Counted from the stretch's first letter, positions 44,481 to 53,746 are shown. The stretch: 64,000 nucleotides of DNA from Serratia sp. FDAARGOS_506 (GCF_003812745.1 NZ_CP033831.1:2356001-2420000); one strand, 5' to 3'. Numbers and translations are program-made. The notes: generated by a model not told the origin, from the sequence alone.

Positions 44481-45185
44481 TTAAGGCAGCACCCTGACCT
44501 CGCCGTTGTGCAAGGTCAGCACGGCGATCGGGCTGCCGGAGAAGCACTCCCTAAAGGCCCAACCGCTGGGCCGAAACGCCGCCGCAGGCAACCCGGCCTG
44601 CCACTCCTCCCACTGCGGGGTTGGCTGATCCGGCGGTAAAGAGAAAGAGACCAGCCAACCGGCTTCGCAGTGCACCCTTTGGCCGGTTGGACGGATGAAG
44701 GTATACGCACCTGCCAGCTCCATCACCGGCGGTAAAACCTCGAAGGCGATGATCGGCACGCCGGCCACGTTCTGTGGCTGAGGAAAACGCACGGCGGTCA
44801 CGCCGTCCATTGTGATAGGGCTGTCTTCGGTGCCGGGCAGGCGTGGTTCCTGGCGGTTTACCCAACTTCCCTTCGGCAGCGTGATTTCACCGAACGGTTT
44901 TGCCTCGTCGAGCGTCAGGTAGCTGCGTTGATTCCAGCGTTTTTCCGCCCGCTCGCTCTTGAAATCCTGGATGGTGATGCCGATAAGCATCAGCACGCAC
45001 GCCACCGGGTAGACCGCCAGCGCCGAGGCCAGCAGAAAACCGAACCAGGAGAGCGGTGGGCGCGGGCGGCCGCAGCGGGCGGCGGCGTAGCGCCAGCCCC
45101 ACCAGGCGAGCAGGATGCCGGTGGGCAGCAGCGCCAACAACAGCGCCACCAGTCCTGCGGCGCCGGCGCCATAACCTAATAGCAT
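44481..45185 (-). CDS. Membrane protein of unknown function (234 aa)
   Basis: Two N-terminal membrane helices (GLVALLLALLPTGILLAWWG and FGFLLASALAVYPVACVLML) followed by an extracytoplasmic domain of ~150 residues. AGGAAC precedes the ATG at 45185. It ends three bases from the convergent gene and lies 16 bases downstream of the next minus-strand gene, so it is the last gene of a three-gene unit (47660-44481). Confidence 0.75.
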   Translation of the reverse strand: MLLGYGAGAAGLVALLLALLPTGILLAWWGWRYAAARCGRPRPPLSWFGFLLASALAVYPVACVLMLIGITIQDFKSERAEKRWNQRSYLTLDEAKPFGEITLPKGSWVNRQEPRLPGTEDSPITMDGVTAVRFPQPQNVAGVPIIAFEVLPPVMELAGAYTFIRPTGQRVHCEAGWLVSFSLPPDQPTPQWEEWQAGLPAAAFRPSGWAFRECFSGSPIAVLTLHNGEVRVLP

Positions 45186-45201
45186 GGCAAGTTCCTCATG
45201 T

Positions 45202-46377
45202 TCATGGTGTGGTGGAGCGATAGCGAACGAAGTAGGGCAGCGCCGGGGCCTCCCCCTCATCGGCATAGTGGCTTTCCGGTTCGATCACGGTTTGGCGTGC
45301 GTCGTCGCGCCCATTGTAGCGGTACTCCAACGGCTGTCGGTAGCGCACTTCGGATGAGCGCAGATCGAAAATCAGCGAAAGGCGCGCATCGCCGTTATCC
45401 GTTTGGGCGACCAGCTTGTCGTTGCCCGCCCACAGCTGATACAGCGATTTATCACCGTTTTCCAACAGCACCGCCAGTTGTCCATCGGATTGATAACGCA
45501 TGAGCTGATACAGCCCTCTGTCCAGCGTCTGGGCGATCAGGTAGATGCCACCATCCGGAGCCTGAGCGCTTTCCTTGACGCGCACCGTTAGCCAATGCAG
45601 TTCGGCCACCTCGCCGGTTTTGCCGTTAACGGCGATGTGCAAGGCGCCGGAACCGAGCACCGGGTTCATCCAGAACAGCACGCGCTCGCCATCAACGGCG
45701 GTAAAGATCTCGGGCATGGATTTGCGCTTACCGGAGGCGTAAGCCGTCGGTGAGTCTTCCTCGCCGCGCTCAAAGCCCAGCAGTTGCCTCTCATCCAACA
45801 GCGCCGGCAGATCCAGCGTTTGCCGCCAATGGGCGCCAAAATCCGGGCTGTAGAATACGCCTTCGGGGCTGATGAGATACAGCGCGCGTTTTCCCGGCAG
45901 CGCCATCAGTTTGCCGCCGATAAAGGAAGGCTGGCTATCGTCGCCCTCGGGCCATGGGATCAGCGCCCCGATGGTACCACGCTGCACATCGACCAGCCGG
46001 CGCCCTTTGGAAAGAAAAAGCACGCACTCTTGTCCGTCGCACACCGCATCGTGGATCGATTCGTCGAACTCCCCCAGCATCTGCAGTCCCTTCGGGCCGG
46101 TGAATAACACCTGGCTGAGGTAGTTGGCCGCCCAGCCGTAAAAGCTATTGTACGCCCCGCTCTCGCTCCTTTTGCTGGTGAGCAACAGGGCGCCGTCCTG
46201 CGCCGGATAGCTGTAGACGAGATCGTAACGGGCTATCGTCGGCAATGCCTCGTCGCCTTGGGTCCAATGCCACTGCGCATAACGTTGCTCAGGGGCGAGT
46301 AAATAGAAGCCCAGCGCGCTGGTCAAAAACAACATCAGGATAATAAGGGGTCTTTTATAAAGCGCTAGCGTCATCAT
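45202..46377 (-). CDS. Membrane-anchored beta-propeller-like protein (391 aa)
   Basis: One N-terminal membrane helix (PLIILMLFLTSALGFYLLAP), then repeated segments of the type 'G--LY-ISPEGVFYSPDFGAHW', 'YLIAQTLDRGLYQLMRYQ', suggesting a beta-propeller on the outer face of the inner membrane. ATG at 46377 overlaps the stop of the upstream gene (ATGATGA), so translation is coupled. Family not recognised. Confidence 0.75.
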   Translation of the reverse strand: MMTLALYKRPLIILMLFLTSALGFYLLAPEQRYAQWHWTQGDEALPTIARYDLVYSYPAQDGALLLTSKRSESGAYNSFYGWAANYLSQVLFTGPKGLQMLGEFDESIHDAVCDGQECVLFLSKGRRLVDVQRGTIGALIPWPEGDDSQPSFIGGKLMALPGKRALYLISPEGVFYSPDFGAHWRQTLDLPALLDERQLLGFERGEEDSPTAYASGKRKSMPEIFTAVDGERVLFWMNPVLGSGALHIAVNGKTGEVAELHWLTVRVKESAQAPDGGIYLIAQTLDRGLYQLMRYQSDGQLAVLLENGDKSLYQLWAGNDKLVAQTDNGDARLSLIFDLRSSEVRYRQPLEYRYNGRDDARQTVIEPESHYADEGEAPALPYFVRYRSTTP

Positions 46378-47660
46378 TTCAGCTCCGTCACCTGATCCTG
46401 CCGCCATAACCTGCGGCGCAGATTTCGCAGGTATTTAAACGTTTTAAATGTGCGGTGCTGGTCAAAAGAGTAAAGGCGGCAGACCTGGGCGAAGCCCTCG
46501 ATCAATAGCGCCAAGCCGCTGATTATCAGCATCAGCAGCAGAATAATCGGCGGTAATTCGCTACCGAGACGCTTCAATGTCCAGGCGTCCAGGTAAAAGC
46601 CGGTCGGGGTATCGGCGTTATCCACCACCGTTATACCGACCACAAAGCACGTCACGATCGCGCCAAAAATGAAGACAACGCGCGCGCACAGGTTAAGGCC
46701 GGCTTCGGTGAAGTAGCGGCTGCCGCCGATGAGATAGGTCTGGCGATCGCGGTGATTGATGATCCCTCGTACAGTGGGCAACTCGGGGACGGTGTCGTTC
46801 TCGCAATACAGCACCTGCAGCGGATCGCCTTTGGCGATGAAAAGCGGATGTTGCCGACGAAATACCGGATGCAGTTTGGTATTGGGGACGTTGAACGCGC
46901 GGGTTGTCAACGCGTAGTGCGCATCCTTCTGGCGCCACGTGTAAGTGTCCAAATACTGAACCTGCCGCCGGAGTTCATATTGATGGAGTTCGTAAATCAG
47001 GGCGTCGACCGTCTCGATGCCGGAGGCCTCGACGCCGTCTGGGAGGGGAGGCGCGGTCTGCGGCGATGCGCTTAGCGGTACGGCATTTGCGCTGACGGCC
47101 CGGTATTTGATACCGGGGATTTTCAGGCTGAGCGAGCCGGGCGGTGTGACGTCTTGTCCCAGCAGCACGCGATCCAGCGCTCTGAGCAGGCGTCTGCGGC
47201 CGCGGTGTGCAATCAACAAGAGCTCCGAACCGACGAACAGCACCATGCCGATGCCGATAAGGCCGGCGATGATGGCGATAAAGAACAGGACAATGGTCAG
47301 CCAGGAATCCTCCCGGTCCATGATGAAAAAGGCCGCCGGGAAACCGCCGGCCAGCGCCGCGCCCAGCACCAACAGGGCGAAGTATTTCAGCTTGTATTTC
47401 AGCGTTCTGTCGGGCTCCAGCCGGCCCTTTGTCTCGTGCAGCAGCCAGTGCAGCCAATAGCTGCCGTCCTGCAGGCGGTGGGCACCGATCTTCACCCGAT
47501 CGCCGGCGGCGAGCCCGGCCAGCAGATCTTCGCTGTCGCTGAAGTCGTCACGGTAAAAAAAGAACGTCTGGCCGGAGGCGATGAGCCTCACCAGGTTGTC
47601 GGGCGCCGTCTGTTGGCAGGCGCATTGTTCGACGGTCACATTAAAAAATTGGGTTTGCAT
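46374..47660 (-). CDS. Polytopic membrane protein of unknown function (428 aa)
   Basis: About four to six membrane segments in two groups: residues ~95-155 (YFALLVLGAALAGGFPAAFF, IVLFFIAIIAGLIGIGMVLF) and ~320-400. The intervening ~165 residues are probably cytoplasmic or periplasmic. The N-terminal 75 residues contain a Cys-x-Cys (QCACQQ). First gene of a coupled unit with the beta-propeller-like protein. I do not recognise it. Confidence 0.75.
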   Translation of the reverse strand: MQTQFFNVTVEQCACQQTAPDNLVRLIASGQTFFFYRDDFSDSEDLLAGLAAGDRVKIGAHRLQDGSYWLHWLLHETKGRLEPDRTLKYKLKYFALLVLGAALAGGFPAAFFIMDREDSWLTIVLFFIAIIAGLIGIGMVLFVGSELLLIAHRGRRRLLRALDRVLLGQDVTPPGSLSLKIPGIKYRAVSANAVPLSASPQTAPPLPDGVEASGIETVDALIYELHQYELRRQVQYLDTYTWRQKDAHYALTTRAFNVPNTKLHPVFRRQHPLFIAKGDPLQVLYCENDTVPELPTVRGIINHRDRQTYLIGGSRYFTEAGLNLCARVVFIFGAIVTCFVVGITVVDNADTPTGFYLDAWTLKRLGSELPPIILLLMLIISGLALLIEGFAQVCRLYSFDQHRTFKTFKYLRNLRRRLWRQDQVTELK

Positions 47661-47713
47661 GTCATTCCCTGTCAGCGGGCGTAGCCCGAAAATTCATCCC
47701 TGGCGCGGGATAT

Positions 47714-48253
47714 TCAGCGCTTTTTCATCAGCGGCAGCATGCGCACCAGCGCATTGTCCTTGACGATGTAGTGGTGAAACAACGCGGCGGCGGCATGCAG
47801 GCCGATCAGCCAGTAGCCGAATGACGCCAGCGTTTTGTGCCAGCCGATAATCATCCGCGCCTGCGATCGATCGGCCACGTCGGTGAACGGCATTGGCAGG
47901 CCAAACAGATACCACTCCTTGCCGCCCAGATAGCGCGAGTACACCCCCAGCACCGGCAGCGTCAGCAGCAGCAGGTAAATCAGGGTATGCGTCAGATGCG
48001 CCATGCCGGTTTGCCACTTGGGCGGTTTGGGCACGATGGTGGGCGAAGGGTGGCGCCAACGCAGGAACAGGCGGGCGATCATCAGTGCAAGCACCGTCAC
48101 GCCGCAGCTGAAGTGGGTGACAACCAGTACGTACCAGGGGGCGCTGCCGGGGTCGGCAAAGCCCCGCAGCTCGATGGTGACGCAGGTGATGACCAGCAGG
48201 ATCGCCACCAGCCAGTGCAGGCGAATTTGCCACGGCATGTAGGTGTTCTGCAC
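47714..48253 (-). CDS. Cytochrome b561
   Basis: Four-helix di-haem b membrane protein of 179 residues. Haem-ligand histidines fit those in RLHWLVAILLV, VVTHFSCGVTV, GWHKTLASFGYW and GLHAAAALFHHYIVKDN. In E. coli CybB-type proteins act as superoxide:ubiquinone oxidoreductases. It is monocistronic; a frame on the same strand (47694-48233) is a shadow. Confidence 0.92.
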   Translation of the reverse strand: MQNTYMPWQIRLHWLVAILLVITCVTIELRGFADPGSAPWYVLVVTHFSCGVTVLALMIARLFLRWRHPSPTIVPKPPKWQTGMAHLTHTLIYLLLLTLPVLGVYSRYLGGKEWYLFGLPMPFTDVADRSQARMIIGWHKTLASFGYWLIGLHAAAALFHHYIVKDNALVRMLPLMKKR

Positions 48254-48531
48254 CGGGTTACCTTTTGATGTTAAAGGATCTGTGTATCGATGGTAACGAA
48301 ATGTTACAGGTGAGGAAAGTGTCTGTGCGCAGTTTAAGCAAAATGCCAGGGCTTATTTAGCTTATTAAGTTATGAGGTTAGTAGGCTAAGTGGTTGGCAC
48401 TCTCCCCGCTGATCAACAAAATAGGTGGATAGCATCGTAAGTTGCGAAGTTAATAGCTATGAATTAAGAAGCTGGCAGCTTACTAAGCGATGAAGCGGGT
48501 AGCGCCGCAGCCCTCACTGCGGCGCCTGGGA
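48254..48531. other. Intergenic region with short degenerate repeats
   Basis: Between 48350 and 48500 short near-repeats of the type TTAAGTTATGAGGTTAGTAGG, TAAGTTGCGAAGTTAATAGC and TTACTAAGCGATGAAGCGGG recur. They look like decayed tandem sequence and have no clear function. Confidence 0.4.
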
Positions 48532-50133
48532 TCAGTTTAATTTGGCCTTGGCGAAGTCGCTGCCGTTCACGTCCACCACGTAGCCGCTCAGGTTGCTGCG
48601 GGTGGCGTAGAACACTTTGCCGGTGGCCAGCGGCAGCCACGGCGCCTGTTTGGCGAAGATCACCTGTGCCTGTTGATACAGCTTGGCGCGCGCCTGCGGC
48701 TGATTCTCCTGAATCGCCTGCTGGATCAGGCTGTCGTAATTCTTATCGCACCAGCGCGCCACGTTGGCGCCGCTCTGCACCCCGGCGCAGCCGAGCAGGG
48801 TGGCGAAGTTGTCCGGGTCGCCGTTGTCCGACACCCAACCGTACAGCGCGCTCTGCTGTTCGCCTTTACGCAGCCCGGCCAGATACTGGCCCCACTCCCA
48901 GGTAACGATCTTGGCCTTCACGCCTACCTTCGCCCAGTCGCTCTGGATCATCTCGGCGATGCGCTTCGAGTTCGGGTTGTAAGGGCGCTGTACCGGCATC
49001 GACCAGATGTCGGTCTCAAAGCCGTGCTCCAGCCCGGCCTGCTTCAGCAGCTCACGCGCCTTCTGCGGATCGTAGGCGTATTCCGGCAGTTTATCGTTAT
49101 AGCCCAGCATGCCCGGCGGCAGCAGCGAGTTGGCCGGCGTGCCGCTGTCTTTGAACACCGCGGCGACGATCGCTTTTTTATCCACCGCATAGCTCAGCGC
49201 CTGGCGCACCAACAGGTTGTCGAACGGTTTTTTCTGGGTGTTGAACGCCAGGTAGCCGACGTTGAGCCCGGTAATGTCGTGCAGCTGCAGGTTGCCGTCG
49301 GCTTTGATGGCGGCGAACTGTTCCGGCAGCGGTGCGGGGATTATCTGGCATTCGTTGGTTTTCAGCTTGGCCAGCCGGGTTTGCGGATCCGGCGTAATCG
49401 AGAAGATCAGGTGTTTGCTGGCCACTTCGCCCTGCCAGTAGTGCGGGTTGGCGATGTAGCGGATCAGCGAATCCTGTTTGTACTGTTGCAGCGCAAACGG
49501 CCCGGTGCCGATCGGCCAGTTGTCGACGTATTCCGGCGTGCCCTTTTTCAGCATCGCGTCGGCATACTCGGCGGACAGGATCGAGGCGAAATCCATCGCC
49601 CAGTCGGCGACGAAGGCGGCGTTGGGCTGGCTCAACGTGAAGCGCACGTGATGCTCGTCCACCGCTTCCACCTTGGTGATCAGCTTATCCAGCCCCATGT
49701 CGGTGAAGTATTCATAGTTGCCGCCGGAGACCTTGTGATACGGGTTGGCGGGATCTTTCTGCCGCATCACGGTGAACACCACGTCTTCGGCGTTGAAGTC
49801 GCGCGTTGGGGTGAAGTACTTGTTGCTGTTGAACTTCACGCCTTGGCGCAGGGTAAAGGTGTACGTCTTGCCGTCCGGGCTGACGCTCCACTCGGTGGCC
49901 AGCGAAGGGGCGGGCGTTTTGTCGCTTTCGCGCAGCGTTACCAGCCGGTTGTACAGCACCTGCGAGGTGGCGATAAAGGTTGGCCCGGAGCTGGAGAGCT
50001 GCGGGTTAAACGATTCCGGTGAGGCGACGGTGCAGTACACCAGCGCATCGGAAGCGGCCAGCGCACTGCCCGCCGACAGCAGGCCGGCGCCTGCCAGCGC
50101 CAGAGCGGCGATAGGGTGTTTTGAAAACGTCAA
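48532..50133 (-). CDS. Periplasmic peptide-binding protein of an ABC transporter (DppA/SBP family 5)
   Basis: 533 residues with signal peptide (cleavage after ALA) and the SBP family 5 layout: TVASPESFNPQLSSSG, LATEWSVSPDGKTYTFTLRQ, PIGTGPFALQQYKQ, VRQALSYAVDKKAIVAAVFK and the C-terminal GWVSDNGDPDNF. This WVSDNGDPDNF form is typical of dipeptide/haem-binding DppA-like proteins. No permease or ATPase gene is adjacent, so it must work with a transporter encoded elsewhere. Confidence 0.92.
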   Translation of the reverse strand: MTFSKHPIAALALAGAGLLSAGSALAASDALVYCTVASPESFNPQLSSSGPTFIATSQVLYNRLVTLRESDKTPAPSLATEWSVSPDGKTYTFTLRQGVKFNSNKYFTPTRDFNAEDVVFTVMRQKDPANPYHKVSGGNYEYFTDMGLDKLITKVEAVDEHHVRFTLSQPNAAFVADWAMDFASILSAEYADAMLKKGTPEYVDNWPIGTGPFALQQYKQDSLIRYIANPHYWQGEVASKHLIFSITPDPQTRLAKLKTNECQIIPAPLPEQFAAIKADGNLQLHDITGLNVGYLAFNTQKKPFDNLLVRQALSYAVDKKAIVAAVFKDSGTPANSLLPPGMLGYNDKLPEYAYDPQKARELLKQAGLEHGFETDIWSMPVQRPYNPNSKRIAEMIQSDWAKVGVKAKIVTWEWGQYLAGLRKGEQQSALYGWVSDNGDPDNFATLLGCAGVQSGANVARWCDKNYDSLIQQAIQENQPQARAKLYQQAQVIFAKQAPWLPLATGKVFYATRSNLSGYVVDVNGSDFAKAKLN

Positions 50134-50307
50134 GGCAAGATCCTCAGGTGGGGTGGGCCGTTACCGGCGAACTGATTTAACTATAGATAACGGATGGCGC
50201 GACGGGGAACAAGCGTCTCACCTGCGCATTCTGTGCGCCCCGCATTGCTTGCCTTCACGGCGCAGATCTACACTGCTGGGCAATGAGTCACTCGCAAGGA
50301 TTTCCCG

Positions 50308-50889
50308 ATGAGCCACTTTCGCCCTGTCGCCCTCGAACACGCCAGCCGCCTGCTGAACCACGGCCCGACGGTATTGATCACCAGCCGCAGCCGCGACGGC
50401 GCCAAACGCAACGTGATGGCCGCCGCCTGGTCGATGCCGGTGGAGTTCAGTCCGCCGCGCATCGCCATCGTGGTGGACAAAGGGGCGCACAGCCGACAAA
50501 TGATTGAGGAGAGCGGCGCATTCGGCATTTGCGTGCCGGCGGCCATGTTCATCGACGCCACCTACGCGGTCGGTAGCGTGTCCGGGCTGGATGACGACAA
50601 GTTCGCCCGCTTCCACATCGCCGCTGTGCCGAGCGCCACCCTGCAGGTGCCGTTGATCGAGCAGGGTTGTGTGGCGTGGCTGGAGTGCCGTTTATTGCCG
50701 GAAAGCGGCGCGCAGGAAAAATACGATACCTGCTTCGGCGAGGTGCTGAGCGCCGCGGCGGATGAGCGGGTGTTCCAGCAGGGGCGCTGGAACTTCACCG
50801 CCGCCAATGCGGATCTGCATACGATTCATCATCTGGGAGCGGGCAATTTCGTGCGCAGCGGCGAGACGCTGCGGGCCAAACCGCTTTAA
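50308..50889 (+). CDS. Flavin reductase-like FMN-binding protein
   Basis: 193 residues of the flavin reductase/FMN-binding split barrel family: VLITSRSRDGAKRNVMAAAW near the N-terminus, FSPPRIAIVVDKGAHS and GAFGICVPA. Such proteins reduce FMN with NAD(P)H or bind it as a cofactor. It is convergent with an HxlR-type regulator, overlapping its stop codon, and near a quinone reductase, suggesting a joint redox role. Confidence 0.88.
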   Translation: MSHFRPVALEHASRLLNHGPTVLITSRSRDGAKRNVMAAAWSMPVEFSPPRIAIVVDKGAHSRQMIEESGAFGICVPAAMFIDATYAVGSVSGLDDDKFARFHIAAVPSATLQVPLIEQGCVAWLECRLLPESGAQEKYDTCFGEVLSAAADERVFQQGRWNFTAANADLHTIHHLGAGNFVRSGETLRAKPL

Positions 50890-51266
50890 TCGGCCGCGCG
50901 CCTGCGCTCTGCATCATAGCGTTCGCGGGCGGCGTCCAGCTCGGGGAAATGATACTCTGCCCACCTGTCCAGCGCCGTCAGCGTCTCGACCAGCGAGCAG
51001 GCGACGGCGCTGAGCCGGTATTCCACATGCGCCTGATTCTTTTCACTTAAATCCAGCCGTTCGAGCAGCCCATTGCGTTCCAGCTGGCGCAGCGTTTGCG
51101 TCAGCACCTTCTGCGAAATGCCGTCGATGCGGCGCAGCAGCTCGCCGTTGCGCATCGGGCGCAGCGCCAGCGCGGGCAGGATCAGCATCACCCACTTGCC
51201 GGAAATCAGCGCCAGCGCATCGCGCGCGGAACATTTACTCGAATAGACGTCGCCGGGATAGGCCAT
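50886..51266 (-). CDS. HxlR-family transcriptional regulator
   Basis: 126 residues with the HxlR winged helix: ALALISGKWVMLILPALALR, then MRNGELLRRIDGISQKVLTQ and LRQLERNGLLERL. Cys12 precedes the recognition part, as in quinone- and electrophile-sensing members such as YodB. It is divergent from a quinone reductase-like gene (51351) with 84 bases between, so it probably represses that gene. Confidence 0.92.
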   Translation of the reverse strand: MAYPGDVYSSKCSARDALALISGKWVMLILPALALRPMRNGELLRRIDGISQKVLTQTLRQLERNGLLERLDLSEKNQAHVEYRLSAVACSLVETLTALDRWAEYHFPELDAARERYDAERRRAAD

Positions 51267-51350
51267 TGGGGGTTACCTTCAGGTGCGTAATTGCCAAGGA
51301 TGCGATAAAGCCACAGCATAGCAGCACAACCTTACAGCGGGAGAAACAGG

Positions 51351-52118
51351 ATGAACGTGCTGATTGTGCTGGCTCACCCCGAGCCGCATTCTTTCAATGC
51401 CCATCTGGTCGAGCAGGCGCGCCAGGCCTGGCTGGCGCAGGGGCATCAGGTGAAGGTGGTCGATCTGTATCAGGAGGGATTTGATCCGCGCGAAGGCGCC
51501 GGCCATTACCCCAGCAGAAAGCAGGCAGACCGGTTCGATGCGATGCAGGAGCAGCGTCATCACTGGACGATCCAGGCGCTGCCGGCGGAGATCCGGCGAC
51601 ATATCGAGCTGCTGCACTGGGCGGATACGCTGGTGCTGCAGTTCCCTTTCTGGTGGTTCGGCGCACCGGCCATCATCAAGGGCTGGATGGATCGGGTCTT
51701 CGTGTACGGCGGGGTGTACGACAGCCGTCACCGTCATGAAAACGGCGTGATGCGCGGCAAACGGGCGCTGTTGACCGTCACCGCCGGTGCCTCCGCTCAG
51801 GCCTGTGCGCCGGACGGACGCGACGGTGATATGCGGTTGATGCTGTGGCCGATCATGCATGCGTTGCACTATATCGGTTTTAGCGTACTGGAGCCGTTTC
51901 TGGTCTATGGCGTGCGCGGCGGGTTGGCGGGCGAGGAGCGGCAGACGCAGAACGCCGCTTTGGCGCAGGTGACGCAGGCGTATCGGGAAGGCTTAAGCGA
52001 TCTTGCCGCCTGGCCGGCGGTGCCGTTCAACCGCAATGAAGATTTTGACGCCGATCTGGCGCTGAAGCCCGGCGCGCCGGTCTACAGCCCGTTCGTGCGG
52101 CACCGCGATCCGGCTTAG
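51351..52118 (+). CDS. NAD(P)H:quinone oxidoreductase (flavodoxin-like fold)
   Basis: 255 residues. The start MNVLIVLAHPEPHSFNAHLV and the middle QFPFWWFGAPAIIKGWMDRV, then FVYGGVYD, are characteristic of the NQO/MdaB/KefF flavoprotein family, which makes two-electron reductions of quinones. GGGAGAAACAGG precedes the ATG. Divergent HxlR regulator upstream implies induction by quinones. Confidence 0.92.
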   Translation: MNVLIVLAHPEPHSFNAHLVEQARQAWLAQGHQVKVVDLYQEGFDPREGAGHYPSRKQADRFDAMQEQRHHWTIQALPAEIRRHIELLHWADTLVLQFPFWWFGAPAIIKGWMDRVFVYGGVYDSRHRHENGVMRGKRALLTVTAGASAQACAPDGRDGDMRLMLWPIMHALHYIGFSVLEPFLVYGVRGGLAGEERQTQNAALAQVTQAYREGLSDLAAWPAVPFNRNEDFDADLALKPGAPVYSPFVRHRDPA

Positions 52119-52363
52119 AACCCGGCCTTCAGCAGCTCTTCGCGCAAGTCGTCGATAATCGCCGGCTCGATGTCGGGGAACTGCTGTTGGATATCGGCGA
52201 TGGCTTCGGCCACGCTGGGGCCGGCGAAGGTGCCGGAGAAGGGCACCAGAGGCAGATTGGCATCGCTGTCCGGCAGTTCACCGCGGATGGTGCCGGTGAT
52301 CATGCCCGCTTTTTTTTCCGCCGTGAGGTCGTACTCCCCCACGTTTTTGTCGATCGGTTTCAT
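52115..52363 (-). CDS. Hypothetical small acidic protein (82 aa)
   Basis: MKPIDKNVGEYDLTAEKKAG ... ending DDLREELLKAGF. ATG at 52363 with a GAGGCGG upstream is preferred to the longer frame. No family recognised. Its stop overlaps that of the convergent quinone reductase gene by four bases. Confidence 0.65.
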   Translation of the reverse strand: MKPIDKNVGEYDLTAEKKAGMITGTIRGELPDSDANLPLVPFSGTFAGPSVAEAIADIQQQFPDIEPAIIDDLREELLKAGF

Positions 52364-52557
52364 TGGCCGCCTCGCTGTCGGTGAGTGTTTACCCTGTTCT
52401 GTTAAAGCATAGTGTTTCAGGCAATGAATACCAATCAATGTATATAATATTAATATAAAACAATGTGATGCATTTTTTTGTCGTTTGACGTTCAGCGGGG
52501 CGCGGCGCTATGCTCGTGGCGCTAAAGGACCTTCCTCACTGAACAGGGACAGACGAC

Positions 52558-52962
52558 ATGAAAAGACAGAAAAGCGCGGCGCTGTTGATGCCGCTGTTGG
52601 CGCTTAGCGCCTGTACCCATCACCTCAGCAGCGCGGAACTGCATGCCAAGCATTACATTTATCAAACCCGCGACGATTTCGAACCGGGGTTTCGCACCGA
52701 TGTGAACGGCAGCATTAAGAACGCCGTGCCGATGTTCGAACAGTTCTACCAGCAGGGAAAAAAGGATCGCGCGGCGGGCTTGGCGCGCAGCGAGGCGCAG
52801 AAAAAGGCCGATTACCTGGCCAGCCCTGAGTTCCAGCAGAACATGGAACACAAAACCATTTTCATCAATCGCGCCTACAGCGGTTCCGACAATCCTAAAC
52901 GCCGCCAGGTGCTCTCGCAGGAAGCGGTGGGCGCCTATTGGGACGGTTACGAAGGGCGTTGA
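52558..52962 (+). CDS. Exc2 family lipoprotein
   Basis: 134 residues with a lipoprotein signal (LLALSACTHH, lipidated Cys ~19). The sequence HAKHYIYQTRDDFEPGFRTD and AVGAYWDGYEGR at the C-terminus match the chromosomal Exc2-like lipoproteins related to the ColE1 entry exclusion protein. Function in the chromosome is unknown. Confidence 0.75.
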   Translation: MKRQKSAALLMPLLALSACTHHLSSAELHAKHYIYQTRDDFEPGFRTDVNGSIKNAVPMFEQFYQQGKKDRAAGLARSEAQKKADYLASPEFQQNMEHKTIFINRAYSGSDNPKRRQVLSQEAVGAYWDGYEGR

Positions 52963-53069
52963 CTTAATCCCACATAAACAGAAGGTAATAAAAACTGGCC
53001 TTCCATCGGTTATTTGATTATAAAAACCGTCGCTAAGGACGATGTTCATGATCGAAACCAGGAGTGTTT

Positions 53070-53711
53070 ATGTTGGCAAAAGTTAAGCGTTCGTTCGCCG
53101 CCGCCGTCGTATTGATGTTGGCGTTGCCTGCGGTTCAGGCTGCGGATTACCGTGCGGGCGAGCAATACACCCGGCTGGACAAGCCGGTGGCCGCCGCGCC
53201 GGCGGTGGTGGAATTTTTCTCCTTCTACTGTGGCCCTTGCTATCAGTTCGCCGAAACCTACCGCGTAGGCAGTACCGTTGCTCAGGCGCTGCCCGCCGGT
53301 GAGAAAGTCACCAAGTATCACGTCAGCCTGATGGGCAAACTGGGCAATGAGCTGACCGAAGCCTGGGCGGTGGCGACGGTACTGGGCGCAGAAGACAAGA
53401 TTGAAGGGGCGATGTTCGATGCGGTGCAGAAACAGCGCGCCGTCAACAGCGCCGAAGATATTCAGCGGGTGTTCACGGCGGCCGGCATCGATGCCGCTAC
53501 CTATGAAAACGCGCGCCACAGCCTGCTGGTCAAAGGATTGATCGCCAAGCAGAACGAAGCGGTGAAAGCGTTCGACGTGCGCGGTACCCCGTCGTTCTAC
53601 GTGGCAGGCAAATACAAGATAGACAATGCCGGCATGGCCAGCACCAGCGTTGAAGGCTATGCCAAAGAGTACGCGGCGGTGGTGCGTTACCTGTTGGACA
53701 AACAGCCCTAA
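53070..53711 (+). CDS. DsbA-like thiol:disulfide oxidoreductase with CGPC site
   Basis: 213 residues with signal peptide (ends VQAADYR) and a thioredoxin fold with DsbA-type helical insert. The active site reads FFSFYCGPCYQFAETY; DsbA proper has CPHC, while CGPC is the thioredoxin dipeptide. The cis-proline loop is VRGTPSFYVAGKY. ATG at 53070 has CCAGGAG five bases before it. It may oxidise a special substrate, such as a secreted enzyme; neighbouring phoN-like phosphatase is periplasmic. Confidence 0.88.
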   Translation: MLAKVKRSFAAAVVLMLALPAVQAADYRAGEQYTRLDKPVAAAPAVVEFFSFYCGPCYQFAETYRVGSTVAQALPAGEKVTKYHVSLMGKLGNELTEAWAVATVLGAEDKIEGAMFDAVQKQRAVNSAEDIQRVFTAAGIDAATYENARHSLLVKGLIAKQNEAVKAFDVRGTPSFYVAGKYKIDNAGMASTSVEGYAKEYAAVVRYLLDKQP

Positions 53712-53713
53712 AC

Positions 53714-53733
53714 CGGGCCGTCAGGGCCCGGTG
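53714..53733. terminator. GC-rich hairpin between convergent dsbA-like and phosphatase genes
   Basis: CCGGGCC-GTCA-GGGCCCGG can form a seven- to eight-base-pair stem in the gap between two convergent genes; no T-run follows. Confidence 0.55.
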
Positions 53734-53746
53734 CTAGCCGCCGGGT

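Noticed and set aside
47694..48233. Second 179-codon frame over the cytochrome b561 gene
   Set aside because: Same strand, other frame; the 47714-48253 frame has the haem histidines and a hydrophobic pattern.
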